The notes under the pieces are model-generated. The model did not search any database. It was not told where the DNA came from and was given only the letters and a program-made list of their open reading frames with translations. Shown here piece after piece: positions 14,363-22,087 of a DNA stretch of 24,874 nucleotides. Position numbers and translations under genes: made by a program. This stretch comes from an uncultured Clostridia bacterium (GTDB lineage: Bacteria > Bacillota > Clostridia > UBA1381 > UMGS1253): assembly GCA_937892135.1 (NCBI GenBank), contig CALAUK010000192.1, positions 1-24,874 on the forward strand, read 5' to 3'. Every line of letters starts with the position of its first letter. Within the stretch, counting starts at the first letter, position 1.

Positions 14363-15619
14363 TTACTCAAGAATTGCGCCGTTTGCACGGAGTGTGCTTC
14401 TTAATTTTTCTGTGTCGAGAGTGTGAGTGTTTTTGTTTGTCTTTTTTGCTACTGAAATGGCAGTTCCTGCAGCTTCTCCCAGGCATGCGCATATAGGCAT
14501 AATTCTTACAGACGCCTGAGCCTCGTGAGTTGCTGAGATACATCTTCCTGCAACAAGAAGATTATCAAGTTCTTTGGGAAGAAGGCTTCTGTAAGGAATG
14601 GAGTAGTATTCGCCGGGCTTAAAGTAATAATGACTTGTGCCACTTCCTGAGGGATTGTGTATATCTATATCATAATTTCCAAGTGCGATGCCGTCTTCAA
14701 ATTTTGTGCAGTCTTTAAGTTCTTCTGCCGTTAAAATATGAACGCCATTCAGTTTTCTTGATTCTCTTATGCCGATTTCGGTTGCTATTGAAATTACGGT
14801 GCTGTCTTTAAATGCAAAGGATGCCTCCTTAAGAAAGTCCACAAGCTCAAAAACCTGAGCACGTGCAATTTTTTCTGCGCGGCTTACATCAAATGGGTCG
14901 GTCGGATTAAGCTTTACTACTCTTGTGGAGTTAAAGTGAACAATGCCCTCGCCGATACCAAGAAAGACAAGAATATCTTCTCTGGGGTTTGAGATTTTCC
15001 CTGATTTCTGATAATCCTTATAAAGCTTTTGAATCCTGTCTCTTTCGGCCTCGAAAAACTTTATATCAACTCCGCTCATACGAAAACACGTTGTCATAGG
15101 CTGACAAAGAGAATCTTCTTTTCTTCCCAGGCTGTAATCGCAGCCTGCCATATAAAAAAGGTCTCCGTTGCCTGTTGTGTCAATAAAAAAGTCTGCTTCA
15201 AATTCTAACTTTTCGCTTCCTGCAATAACCTTAACGCTTTTAATATTTCTGCCCTCTTTTGTAATGTCATATAAAGTCGCGTGGAACAGAACCGAAACTC
15301 CCGCCTCATCTGTAAGCTTATCTAAGACGAGCTTGAAGTATTCAGGGGAAAAGCACATATCGTGAGAGTTTCCGCAAAGCTCATTCTGAAGGTTTAACAT
15401 TTTTCTGAAAATTCCGCCCGAAAGGTACTTTTGCTCTTTTGTGGCACTATCTTTCGTCCAGTACTCCATAAAAGGATAAACTAAAGAGTTTGACATAGCG
15501 CCGCCAAGCATTCCCGATTTTTCCAAAAGAAGAACAGAAAGCCCCTCTCTTGCGGCGGCCACGCTTGCCGAAACTCCCGAAAGTCCGCCGCCTACTACTA
15601 TTAAATCATATTTTTTCAT
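14363..15619 (-). CDS. FAD-dependent oxidoreductase (FAD_oxidored family)
   Basis: A 418-residue flavoprotein. The Rossmann motif VVGGGLSGVSASVAAAREG with a following acidic LLLEK binds the FAD ADP moiety, and the second FAD region (DFFIDTTGNGDLFYMAGC) and C-terminal LLVAGRCISATHEAQASVRIMPICACLGEAAG are typical of the family that includes thiamine-salvage-like and sugar-catabolic FAD enzymes. Substrate unknown. The start at 15619 has GAGGTGA 5 nt upstream; a GTG at 15628 overlaps that site and is rejected. No signal peptide. It is divergent from a PocR-AraC gene, its likely regulator. Confidence 0.88.
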   Translation of the reverse strand: MKKYDLIVVGGGLSGVSASVAAAREGLSVLLLEKSGMLGGAMSNSLVYPFMEYWTKDSATKEQKYLSGGIFRKMLNLQNELCGNSHDMCFSPEYFKLVLDKLTDEAGVSVLFHATLYDITKEGRNIKSVKVIAGSEKLEFEADFFIDTTGNGDLFYMAGCDYSLGRKEDSLCQPMTTCFRMSGVDIKFFEAERDRIQKLYKDYQKSGKISNPREDILVFLGIGEGIVHFNSTRVVKLNPTDPFDVSRAEKIARAQVFELVDFLKEASFAFKDSTVISIATEIGIRESRKLNGVHILTAEELKDCTKFEDGIALGNYDIDIHNPSGSGTSHYYFKPGEYYSIPYRSLLPKELDNLLVAGRCISATHEAQASVRIMPICACLGEAAGTAISVAKKTNKNTHTLDTEKLRSTLRANGAILE

Positions 15620-15642
15620 ACAAATCACCTCAAGTCTACATT

Positions 15643-15670
15643 ATCATAAAGCAGAAGAAAAATCTTGCAA
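15643..15670 (-). promoter_or_regulatory. Promoter of the FAD oxidoreductase gene
   Basis: Minus strand: TTGCAA (15665-15670), 16-bp spacer, TATGAT (15643-15648). It lies back to back with the AraC promoter at 15686-15714, 15 bp apart, so a single bound regulator could affect both. Confidence 0.5.
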
Positions 15671-15685
15671 ATTTTAGACTATATA

Positions 15686-15714
15686 TTGAACAAATAATAC
15701 TTTTATGCTATAAT
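15686..15714 (+). promoter_or_regulatory. Promoter of the PocR-AraC gene
   Basis: TTGAAC (15686-15691), 17-bp spacer, perfect TATAAT (15709-15714) with TGC upstream (extended -10). Transcript start is predicted near 15721, with AAGGTGG at 15732-15738. Confidence 0.7.
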
Positions 15715-15743
15715 TTTATAAAAAGTATTACAAGGTGGTCAAT

Positions 15744-16559
15744 ATGAAGTATAATAATTTATATGATTTAATTACATATCTTCAGTATGGAACAAAGCTT
15801 CATATAGGTGTGCTCTTTTTTGGAAACTACGGAAATGAAAAATGTATTTTGCCAAAAAATCAGACTATTCACGCAGGAAAAATATGCGATGAGTTTAAAA
15901 GCCGTGAAAGAGGACTTAAAAGGTGCTTCAGGTGCAGAAATGCCGCTATTAAAAAAGCACGCGAGAGTAAAGAAGCGTTTGGGGGATTTTGCATAAACGG
16001 AGTTTATGAATACACGAGACCTGTTTTGATAGACGGCAATCTGGCGTGTATGATTTATATAGGAAATATTTTAGAAAAAACAACAGGCTATGAAACGCTT
16101 AAAAATAAAATCAAGGGAAAAGAGTGGCTTTTTGACAGCATGGAAAAAGATTTCACCTTTGAAAAATGCGAAAGTGTTGCAGAGCTTATAGAAACCTATA
16201 TTCTGATATTAATAGAAAAATTTTCTTCGGGAGATTTAAAAAAGTATAATCCTTTAATTGAAAACATAAAAAACTATATTGAAGAAAACCTTGAATATGA
16301 TATGAAAATTTCAATGCTCGCCAAGACCTTTGGATATAATGAGCAATATTTAGGTCGCATATTTAAAAGGGAAACGAAATTAAGTATTACAGAGTATATA
16401 AACAAAAGAAGAATAGAAAGGGCAAAGCTTCTTTTAAAGGAAACAAATGATTCTGTTATCAATATTTCCGATTCGGTAGGTTTTAATAATGTTACATATT
16501 TTAACCGTCTGTTTAAAAAGATAGTGAATAAAACACCCATAGAATATAGGGCAGAGTAA
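15744..16559 (+). CDS. AraC-family regulator with N-terminal PocR ligand-binding domain
   Basis: A 271-residue regulator. Residues about 8-165 resemble the PocR domain, a PAS-like sensor with a conserved cysteine set: C48, C61, C64 and C83 in ICDEF, KRCFRCRN and GGFCINGV, followed by RPVLIDGNLACMIYIGNIL. Other PocR proteins sense small hydrocarbon derivatives such as 1,2-propanediol. Residues about 175-271 hold the two HTHs (KISMLAKTFGYNEQYLGRIFKR and VINISDSVGFNNVTYFNRLFKK). Start at 15744 with AAGGTGG 5 nt upstream; a GTG at 15735 falls in the ribosome site. Its final codons form one arm of a 15-bp hairpin shared with the convergent LysR gene. Confidence 0.87.
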   Translation: MKYNNLYDLITYLQYGTKLHIGVLFFGNYGNEKCILPKNQTIHAGKICDEFKSRERGLKRCFRCRNAAIKKARESKEAFGGFCINGVYEYTRPVLIDGNLACMIYIGNILEKTTGYETLKNKIKGKEWLFDSMEKDFTFEKCESVAELIETYILILIEKFSSGDLKKYNPLIENIKNYIEENLEYDMKISMLAKTFGYNEQYLGRIFKRETKLSITEYINKRRIERAKLLLKETNDSVINISDSVGFNNVTYFNRLFKKIVNKTPIEYRAE

Positions 16560-16574
16560 ACTCTGCCCTATATT
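16543..16574. terminator. Bidirectional terminator containing two stop codons
   Basis: AATATAGGGCAGAGT, 2 nt, ACTCTGCCCTATATT: a perfect 15-bp inverted repeat. The AraC TAA is at 16557-16559 and the LysR TAG at 16568-16570, so both gene ends are inside the stem. A T run (TTTCTTTTTT) follows on the plus strand; no clear T run follows on the minus strand. Confidence 0.7.
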
Positions 16575-17416
16575 GGTTTCTTTTTTAAAAAGTCCAAAAA
16601 ATCTTTTACATTTCCGTATGCGGAATCTTTTTTGCAGTAGCAAAAAATTGTCTGCGTTTCGTTAAAATCGGATACATTTAAGTATTTGGTGTCAGGGGAA
16701 GAAGGCTTTGTGTTGTATTCTCTTGCAAGTCCGATGCCTAGCCCCGCGTCAACAAATTTTTTGTTACACGAAAGGTCGTTGCTTGAAACAACGATATTTG
16801 GCGAAAACCCCGCTTTTTTGCAGGCGCTTAACAGAATTTTATGAAGTCCGTTGTTTTCGCCTATTGTTACAAATGATTCATTCTTAAGCTCTTTTAAGGT
16901 TAATTCTTTTCCGTACAGATGGCTGCTTTTTGGCACTCTCAGCCTGACTTTAGCGGTAAACAGCTCGCTTTTTTCATAATTTTTATAATTATCGTTTTTC
17001 TCATCTATTATGATGTCGTAGTTGTCAAAATCAGTTTCATCAAAATTAAAAGAGGTTTTAAAGCTGATGTGAGGATTAATTTTTTTGTATTCTATAATCC
17101 TGTCGGCTACGGAGCTTCGTATTGCACGCACTAAAAGCTTGATTTCTCTTGTATCGGGAGTTTTTGAAGAAATATTGGAAACTGCCTTATCAAGCTCTGA
17201 AAAAACGAGAAAAAGAGAATTTTTAAGCTTTTTTCCGTTTTCATTTAAGGAAATTCTGTTGCAGGTTCTTAAAAAAAGCTCACACCCAAGCTCTTTTTCT
17301 AGCCTTTTAACAGAGGCAGAAACAGAAGTCTGCGGCACCTGATATTTTTCTGCCGTTTTGGCAAAGCTCTCGTTTATTGCGCTTTCGTAAAAATATTTAA
17401 GCTGTAATATTTCCAT
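16568..17416 (-). CDS. LysR-family transcriptional regulator
   Basis: A 282-residue LysR regulator. The wHTH is at 3-62 (ILQLKYFYESAINESFAKTAEK then QTSVSASVKRLEKELGCELFLR, in parts), followed by the linker helix and a periplasmic-binding-protein-like effector domain from about 90, with the usual FVDAGLGIGLAREY near residue 225. It is divergent from the M20-M20-CapA operon, its probable target. AAAGGGG lies upstream of the ATG, and a TTGCCC-17-TAAAAT promoter drives it. The two start codons are 138 bp apart. Confidence 0.9.
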   Translation of the reverse strand: MEILQLKYFYESAINESFAKTAEKYQVPQTSVSASVKRLEKELGCELFLRTCNRISLNENGKKLKNSLFLVFSELDKAVSNISSKTPDTREIKLLVRAIRSSVADRIIEYKKINPHISFKTSFNFDETDFDNYDIIIDEKNDNYKNYEKSELFTAKVRLRVPKSSHLYGKELTLKELKNESFVTIGENNGLHKILLSACKKAGFSPNIVVSSNDLSCNKKFVDAGLGIGLAREYNTKPSSPDTKYLNVSDFNETQTIFCYCKKDSAYGNVKDFLDFLKKKPI

Positions 17417-17438
17417 CTATATCAACCCCTTTAACACT

Positions 17439-17467
17439 ATTTTACCACATTTTTAAAGTTAGGGCAA
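17439..17467 (-). promoter_or_regulatory. Promoter of the LysR gene
   Basis: Minus strand: TTGCCC (17462-17467), 17-bp spacer, TAAAAT (17439-17444) preceded by TGG (extended -10). Confidence 0.6.
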
Positions 17468-17485
17468 GACTATTTTAAACAATTA

Positions 17486-17514
17486 TTTACATTAGTATAA
17501 AACAGTAGTATAAT
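17486..17514 (+). promoter_or_regulatory. Promoter of the M20-M20-CapA operon
   Basis: TTTACA (17486-17491), 17-bp spacer, TATAAT (17509-17514). An 8-bp direct repeat, TAGTATAA at 17493-17500 and 17506-17513, lies across the spacer and -10; a LysR site may overlap, but no clean T-N11-A box was singled out. Confidence 0.65.
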
Positions 17515-17554
17515 TTATTTATAAACTAATATTTAATTAAAATAGGAGGCAACT

Positions 17555-18679
17555 ATGGAAAATAAAATTAAAAGCTTTATTAAAGAAAATACAGAGGAAA
17601 TGTTTAAGGTTTTAAAAGACCTTTGCTTGATTCCCGCGCCGTCTCACTTTGAGCACAAAAGAGCGGAATACTGCAAAAACTGGCTTGAAAACAATGGCGC
17701 AAAGGGAGTTTATATAGACGAAGCACTAAATGTTATATTCCCTTTAAACTGCGAAGGGAAAAATGAGATTACAGTATTTGCCGCTCACACAGACACAGTT
17801 TTTCCGGACACAGAGCCGATGCCGTATTCTGATGACGGAAAAATCGTGCGTTGCCCGGGCGTTGGAGACGACACTGCCTGTGTTGTTGTGCTTTTGTTTA
17901 TGGCAAAATTTTTTATAGAAGAAAAAATCTTGTCTGAAAACGGAATTATGTTTGTGTGTGATGCCTGCGAAGAAGGCCTTGGAAACCTTAAAGGCATGAG
18001 GCAACTTTTTAAAGATTTTGGCGGACGCATTAAAACATTTTTCTCGTGGGACGGAAGGCTTCCTAACGTGGCAGATGTAAGCGTTGGCTCTCATCGTTAT
18101 GAGGTTGAGGTTAAAACGGAGGGTGGACACTCGTGGGGAAAGTTCGGAAACAAAAACGCTATTGCCGAGCTGGCTAAAATTGCCGCAAAGATTTACGAGA
18201 TAGAAGTTCCTGAAAAAGAGGGAACAAAAACAAGCTATAATGTTGGAACAATTTCGGGCGGAACATCTGTAAACACAATTGCACAGAATGCAAAAATGCT
18301 TTGCGAGTACCGCTCAACTGACAGAGAGTGTCTTGAAAGTATGAAAGATAAGTTTGAAGCTATTTTTGAAGAGGCACGCACAGAAGGGGTAGAGGTTAAT
18401 GTTGTAAAAGTTGGAGACCGCCCCGGCAGCATAACAGATTTAAAAAAGATTGAAGCACTGAAAGAAATTGTTGTTCCGATCATTGAAAATGTTACAAATA
18501 AGGAAGTTTCGTTGATTTCTTTATCAACAGACTGTAACATACCGCTTTCTTTGGGAGTTCAGTCGTTGTGTATCGGAACAAATATTCAGGGCGGAGCGCA
18601 CACCCGTGAAGAATGGGTTGATAAGGCGGGATTGCCTTTGGGCCTTGAAATGGCGATAAAGATAGGACTTGAATTTTAA
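17555..18679 (+). CDS. M20-family metallopeptidase, first of a tandem pair
   Basis: A 374-residue M20 amidohydrolase, a family that uses two zinc or cobalt ions to cleave peptides, acyl-amino acids or carbamoyl groups. Metal and catalytic residues are in place: H78 and D80 (AAHTDT), D105 (GVGDD), the E139/E140 pair (CEEGLGN), D166 (SWDG) and H349 (GGAHTREEW). The lid/dimer domain covers about 178-290. No signal peptide; substrate unknown. AGGAGG precedes the ATG. It begins a three-gene operon with its paralogue 23 bp downstream. The first 43 residues are identical in the two copies. Confidence 0.9.
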   Translation: MENKIKSFIKENTEEMFKVLKDLCLIPAPSHFEHKRAEYCKNWLENNGAKGVYIDEALNVIFPLNCEGKNEITVFAAHTDTVFPDTEPMPYSDDGKIVRCPGVGDDTACVVVLLFMAKFFIEEKILSENGIMFVCDACEEGLGNLKGMRQLFKDFGGRIKTFFSWDGRLPNVADVSVGSHRYEVEVKTEGGHSWGKFGNKNAIAELAKIAAKIYEIEVPEKEGTKTSYNVGTISGGTSVNTIAQNAKMLCEYRSTDRECLESMKDKFEAIFEEARTEGVEVNVVKVGDRPGSITDLKKIEALKEIVVPIIENVTNKEVSLISLSTDCNIPLSLGVQSLCIGTNIQGGAHTREEWVDKAGLPLGLEMAIKIGLEF

Positions 18680-18702
18680 AAGTGAATTGAAAGGAGAAAG
18701 TT

Positions 18703-19836
18703 ATGGAGAATAAAATCAAAAGCTTTATTAAAGAAAACACGGAAGAAATGTTTAAGGTTCTAAAAGACCTTTGCTTGATTCCTGCTCCGTCTCATTTTGA
18801 GCACAAGAGAGCGGAATACTGTAAAAACTGGTTTGAAAAAAACGGCGCAAAGGGAGCTTACATAGACGAGGCGCTTAATGTAATCTTTCCGATAAACTGC
18901 GAGGGAAGCAGAAAGATTACTGTTTTTGTTGCTCATACCGACACAGTTTTTCCCGATACAGAGCCTATGCCTTATTCTGATGACGGCGAAAAAGTGCATT
19001 GTCCGGGCTGTGCTGATGATACAGCGAGCGTTGCGGTTTTAATGCTTATGGCAAAGTTTTTTATTGAAGAAAATATAAAACCTGAAAACGGTGTTATGCT
19101 TGTTTGTAACTCCTGCGAGGAGGGTCTTGGAAATCTTAAAGGAACAAGACAACTTTTTAAAGATTTTGAGGGTCGTATTGAAAAATTTATTTCCTTTGAT
19201 GGAACCCTTAGCCGAGTAGTAGACGGATGTGTTGGTTCTCATCGTTATGAGGTTGAGGTTTTAACAGAGGGAGGACACTCTTGGGGTAAGTTCGGCAACA
19301 AGAACGCTATTGCCGAGCTAGCTAAAATTGCTGCAAAGATTTATGAGATAGAAGTTCCTAAAACAGAGGGCACAAAAACAAGCTACAATGTTGGAACAAT
19401 TTCGGGCGGAACATCTGTAAACACTATTGCACAGAACGCAAAGATGCTTTGTGAATATCGTTCCACCGACAGAGAATGTCTTGATATTATGAGAAAGAAA
19501 TATGAAGCTATTTTTGAAGAGGCGCGCACAGAGGGCGTTACAGTTAATGTTACAAAGGTTGGCGACAGGCCCTGCAGTAACATTGATTTTGAAAAAATTG
19601 AAGAGCTAATGAGAGTTGCAGTTCCGATTGCGAAAGAGGTATCGGGCAAGGAGATTACATTCGGAAAATCTTCCACAGACTGTAACATTCCGCTTTCATT
19701 AGGGATTTCGGCCATAACAGTGGGCGTTAATTATCATAACGGTGCGCACACTCGTGAGGAGTGGGTTGATAAATTGTCGATGATTCCAGGCCTTGAATAT
19801 GCAATCAAGCTTGGACTTGCCTTTGGGGAGGTATAA
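18703..19836 (+). CDS. M20-family metallopeptidase, second of a tandem pair
   Basis: A 377-residue paralogue of the preceding gene with the same metal set at the same numbers (H78, D80, D105, E139, E140, D166, H349). It differs most around 60-180 and in the C-terminal quarter (290-377), and hardly at all in the lid domain. Many silent differences show that the copy is not recent. GAAAGGAG lies upstream of the ATG, and its last codons contain the ribosome site of the CapA-like gene, which starts 3 bp after its stop. Probably processes a related but not identical substrate, or forms mixed dimers with the first copy. Confidence 0.9.
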   Translation: MENKIKSFIKENTEEMFKVLKDLCLIPAPSHFEHKRAEYCKNWFEKNGAKGAYIDEALNVIFPINCEGSRKITVFVAHTDTVFPDTEPMPYSDDGEKVHCPGCADDTASVAVLMLMAKFFIEENIKPENGVMLVCNSCEEGLGNLKGTRQLFKDFEGRIEKFISFDGTLSRVVDGCVGSHRYEVEVLTEGGHSWGKFGNKNAIAELAKIAAKIYEIEVPKTEGTKTSYNVGTISGGTSVNTIAQNAKMLCEYRSTDRECLDIMRKKYEAIFEEARTEGVTVNVTKVGDRPCSNIDFEKIEELMRVAVPIAKEVSGKEITFGKSSTDCNIPLSLGISAITVGVNYHNGAHTREEWVDKLSMIPGLEYAIKLGLAFGEV

Positions 19837-19839
19837 AAA

Positions 19840-21129
19840 ATGAAATTTACAGCAGTTGGCGATATGATAATCCAGAAAAGGATTTATGAAGATTTTGAGG
19901 GGTATAAAGAACTTACACCTTTTATCGAAAAAGGTGATGCAAGATTTTTTAACCTTGAAACAACATTAAATTATGACGGAGACACCTGTGGCTCGCAGTT
20001 TTCGGGCGGAACATATCTTCGTTGTATGCCTGAGGTGTTAGACGACATTAAAAAGTTTGGTTTTAATATGACAAGCTTTAACAACAACCACGTGCTTGAC
20101 TTTTTCTATGACGGACTTTTAAGCACAATGACTGCGGTTAACGAAAGCGGACTTGTAAACAGCGGCGTTGGAAGAAATTTAGCTGAGGCGTCGTGCCCGA
20201 GATATCTTGAAACCAAAAACGGCAGAGTGGCGCTTATTTCGGTAAACACAAGCTTTGATGCATCTGCTATGGCAGGCGAGCAGTCAGCTCGTTTCCCCGG
20301 AAGACCGGGAATTAACGGCCTTCGCATTGAAAGTCATATTGAGCTTCCGAAAGAGGAGCTTGAGCATATTAAAAGAATTGCGTGTGCGACAAATATAAAT
20401 GCCGCAAAAGAGATTACAAGAAAAGAAGGCTATCATGCAGAGCTTGAGGAAGACGAGTGCGAATTGGGCGAGCTTAAGTTTAAGCTTGGTAAAGAGCCAA
20501 AGCATGTTATGAAGATTAAAGAGGCTGATATGCTTCGCGTGGAAAAAGCTATCTACGAGGCAAAATTACAGGCGGACTACATTATGATTTCCATTCACTC
20601 ACATCAGCTTAGCGGCGATAAAAAGGAAAATCCGTCTGAGTTTTTAATTGATTTCGCGCATAGATGTATTGATGCAGGTGCAAATGCAATCGTAGGTCAC
20701 GGACCTCATCTTTTGCGCCCGATTGAAGTTTATAAGGATTGCCCGATTTTCTATTCACTCGGAGACTTTATTTTGCAGCTTTACAGTGTTGAGGCGGCAC
20801 CTGCTGACTTTTTTGAAAAGCAGAATCTTAAAAGTGATGCGACTGTGCACGAGCTTTTAAAGAAGCGCTCCAAGAATTTTACGGTAGGTCTTATGACAGA
20901 CCCGAGAATGTTCCGCTCAGTTATTCCTATGTGGGAAACTGAAAACGGCAAGCTTACAAAATTAACGCTTATGCCCATTGAGATGAGCATGGATTCTCAC
21001 AAGGCAGACATAGGACTTCCCAGAAGAAGCTATAATCCTGAAATCTATGAATATTTAGCAAAGATGTGTGAGCCTTACGGAACAAAGCTGACACTTGAAG
21101 AAGACGGACTTATAACTTGTAAATGGTAA
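19840..21129 (+). CDS. CapA/PGA_cap-family metallophosphoesterase-fold protein
   Basis: A 429-residue member of the CapA (PgsA) family, calcineurin-like metal-binding fold. Motifs in order: AVGDM (D8), NLET (N38, E40), NNNH (81-84), SIHSHQ (H253, H255), GHGPH (287-290) and YSLGDF (305-310). CapA is known from poly-gamma-glutamate capsule synthesis, where it is membrane-anchored; this protein has no signal peptide or membrane segment, so it should be cytoplasmic. No capB or capC is present. It is translationally close-coupled to the M20 pair (3 bp gap, GGGGAGG in the preceding gene), so it likely acts on the same peptide or amide compound. Biochemical activity is unknown to me. Confidence 0.87.
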   Translation: MKFTAVGDMIIQKRIYEDFEGYKELTPFIEKGDARFFNLETTLNYDGDTCGSQFSGGTYLRCMPEVLDDIKKFGFNMTSFNNNHVLDFFYDGLLSTMTAVNESGLVNSGVGRNLAEASCPRYLETKNGRVALISVNTSFDASAMAGEQSARFPGRPGINGLRIESHIELPKEELEHIKRIACATNINAAKEITRKEGYHAELEEDECELGELKFKLGKEPKHVMKIKEADMLRVEKAIYEAKLQADYIMISIHSHQLSGDKKENPSEFLIDFAHRCIDAGANAIVGHGPHLLRPIEVYKDCPIFYSLGDFILQLYSVEAAPADFFEKQNLKSDATVHELLKKRSKNFTVGLMTDPRMFRSVIPMWETENGKLTKLTLMPIEMSMDSHKADIGLPRRSYNPEIYEYLAKMCEPYGTKLTLEEDGLITCKW

Positions 21130-21130
21130 T

Positions 21131-21158
21131 AAAAAAAGAGGCTTTTGCCTCTTTTTTT
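21131..21158. terminator. Bidirectional terminator after the CapA-like gene
   Basis: AAAAAAAGAGGC, TTTT loop, GCCTCTTTTTTT; a perfect stem with flanking A and T runs, shared with the convergent AraC gene whose stop lies at its edge. Confidence 0.9.
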
Positions 21159-21918
21159 AATCTTTGTTTAATTCAGAGGGGCTTACCCCATAAAACTTTT
21201 TAAATACTTTTCCGAAATATAACGGGTCGCTGTATCCAACTGAGTGGGCAACCTCTTCGATGGTTGAAAAATCGCCGCTTAAGATAATTGCTTTTGCGTG
21301 GGCTATTCTTTTTGAAATGATATAATCTGTTGGCTTAGCCCCGTATTTTAAAACGAACAACTTCCTGAAATATGTGTTTGAAATGCCACAGAATTTGTAG
21401 AGCCTGCCCGGTTTGAGTGCAGGGTCAAAAAGATGTTCTTTTAAGTAAAGTGCTGCGGGTTCGATTATTTTTAAATTGTAATCCTCGGTTGTCTTTTTTG
21501 ATTCTAACGAGGAAACATAGGAAAGAAGAGCGTAAAAAAGGGAAACGCTTTTGTATTTTTCAGAAGGAGAGCCTAAATTCCACATATCCGTAAAGCAATT
21601 TGAAATGTAGTCTGCATCATAAAAACCCTCAAGGGAGTAGCAGGCGGGATGAGGCTGTTTTTTAAAGTCTGCCTGAAAATTTATTGAGGTATAAAGCACT
21701 TCGTCCGAAAGGGCGGTTGCTGAGTATGTGCTGCCTTTGGGAATAAAAATAACATTGCCCTCGTTTGCGTGTATTTCCTTTTCACCAAACTTATAGAGCA
21801 TATCGCCTTTGATTCTTATAAGAAAGGCGTGAGCCTTTTTATTTTCAACTTTAAGAAAGGTTCTGTTGGCTCTGTGAAACGAGGAAACAATTTCTATATT
21901 TTCTATATTGTCAAACAT
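21157..21918 (-). CDS. AraC-family transcriptional regulator
   Basis: A 253-residue regulator with an N-terminal cupin sensor (KKAHAFLIRIKGDMLYKFG and EGNVIFIPKGSTYSATA) and C-terminal double HTH (KPGRLYKFCGISNTYFRKLFV, then STIEEVAHSVGYSDPLYFGKVFKK). The start is the ATG at 21918 with GAGGAG 9 nt upstream; an in-frame extension to 21987 crosses its own promoter and is rejected. It is divergent from an MFS transporter gene whose promoter bears a perfect direct repeat, the usual arrangement of an AraC activator and its target. Confidence 0.9.
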   Translation of the reverse strand: MFDNIENIEIVSSFHRANRTFLKVENKKAHAFLIRIKGDMLYKFGEKEIHANEGNVIFIPKGSTYSATALSDEVLYTSINFQADFKKQPHPACYSLEGFYDADYISNCFTDMWNLGSPSEKYKSVSLFYALLSYVSSLESKKTTEDYNLKIIEPAALYLKEHLFDPALKPGRLYKFCGISNTYFRKLFVLKYGAKPTDYIISKRIAHAKAIILSGDFSTIEEVAHSVGYSDPLYFGKVFKKFYGVSPSELNKD

Positions 21919-21955
21919 AATAAAAAACTCCTCTGTTTTGTTTGCGTTTATGTGC

Positions 21956-21984
21956 ATTGTAACATAAGATTTTAAAAAAAGCAA
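21956..21984 (-). promoter_or_regulatory. Promoter of the AraC gene at 21157-21918
   Basis: Minus strand: TTGCTT (21979-21984), 17-bp spacer, TACAAT (21956-21961) preceded by TGT (extended -10). Confidence 0.65.
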
Positions 21985-22000
21985 CAAAAAAGAAAAAGTC

Positions 22001-22035
22001 GTTATAAAAATTCCATATTGTTATAAAAATTCCAT
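22001..22035 (+). repeat. Perfect 16-bp direct repeat, candidate AraC operator
   Basis: GTTATAAAAATTCCAT at 22001-22016 and again at 22020-22035, with a 19-bp period (close to two helical turns). The second copy abuts the poor -35 region of the MFS promoter, the position typical of AraC-type class II activation. Confidence 0.65.
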
Positions 22036-22053
22036 TTCAATTCGGGATTTCCG

Positions 22054-22062
22054 TGCTATACT
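22054..22062 (+). promoter_or_regulatory. Extended -10 of the MFS gene, with no recognisable -35
   Basis: TGC-TATACT. At 16-18 bp upstream there is only ATTTCA/TTTCAA, a poor -35, immediately after the direct repeat. This suggests activator dependence. Confidence 0.55.
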
Positions 22063-22087
22063 TTTAGTTGTGAGAGGAAGTGTTTTT

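Noticed and set aside
17744..18130. 128-codon minus-strand open frame
   Set aside because: Antisense shadow of the first M20 gene, no ribosome site and no recognisable composition.
17555..19836. Assembly artefact as the reason for the M20 duplication
   Set aside because: The copies differ by many silent and several non-silent changes and have different flanking sequence, so they are true paralogues.
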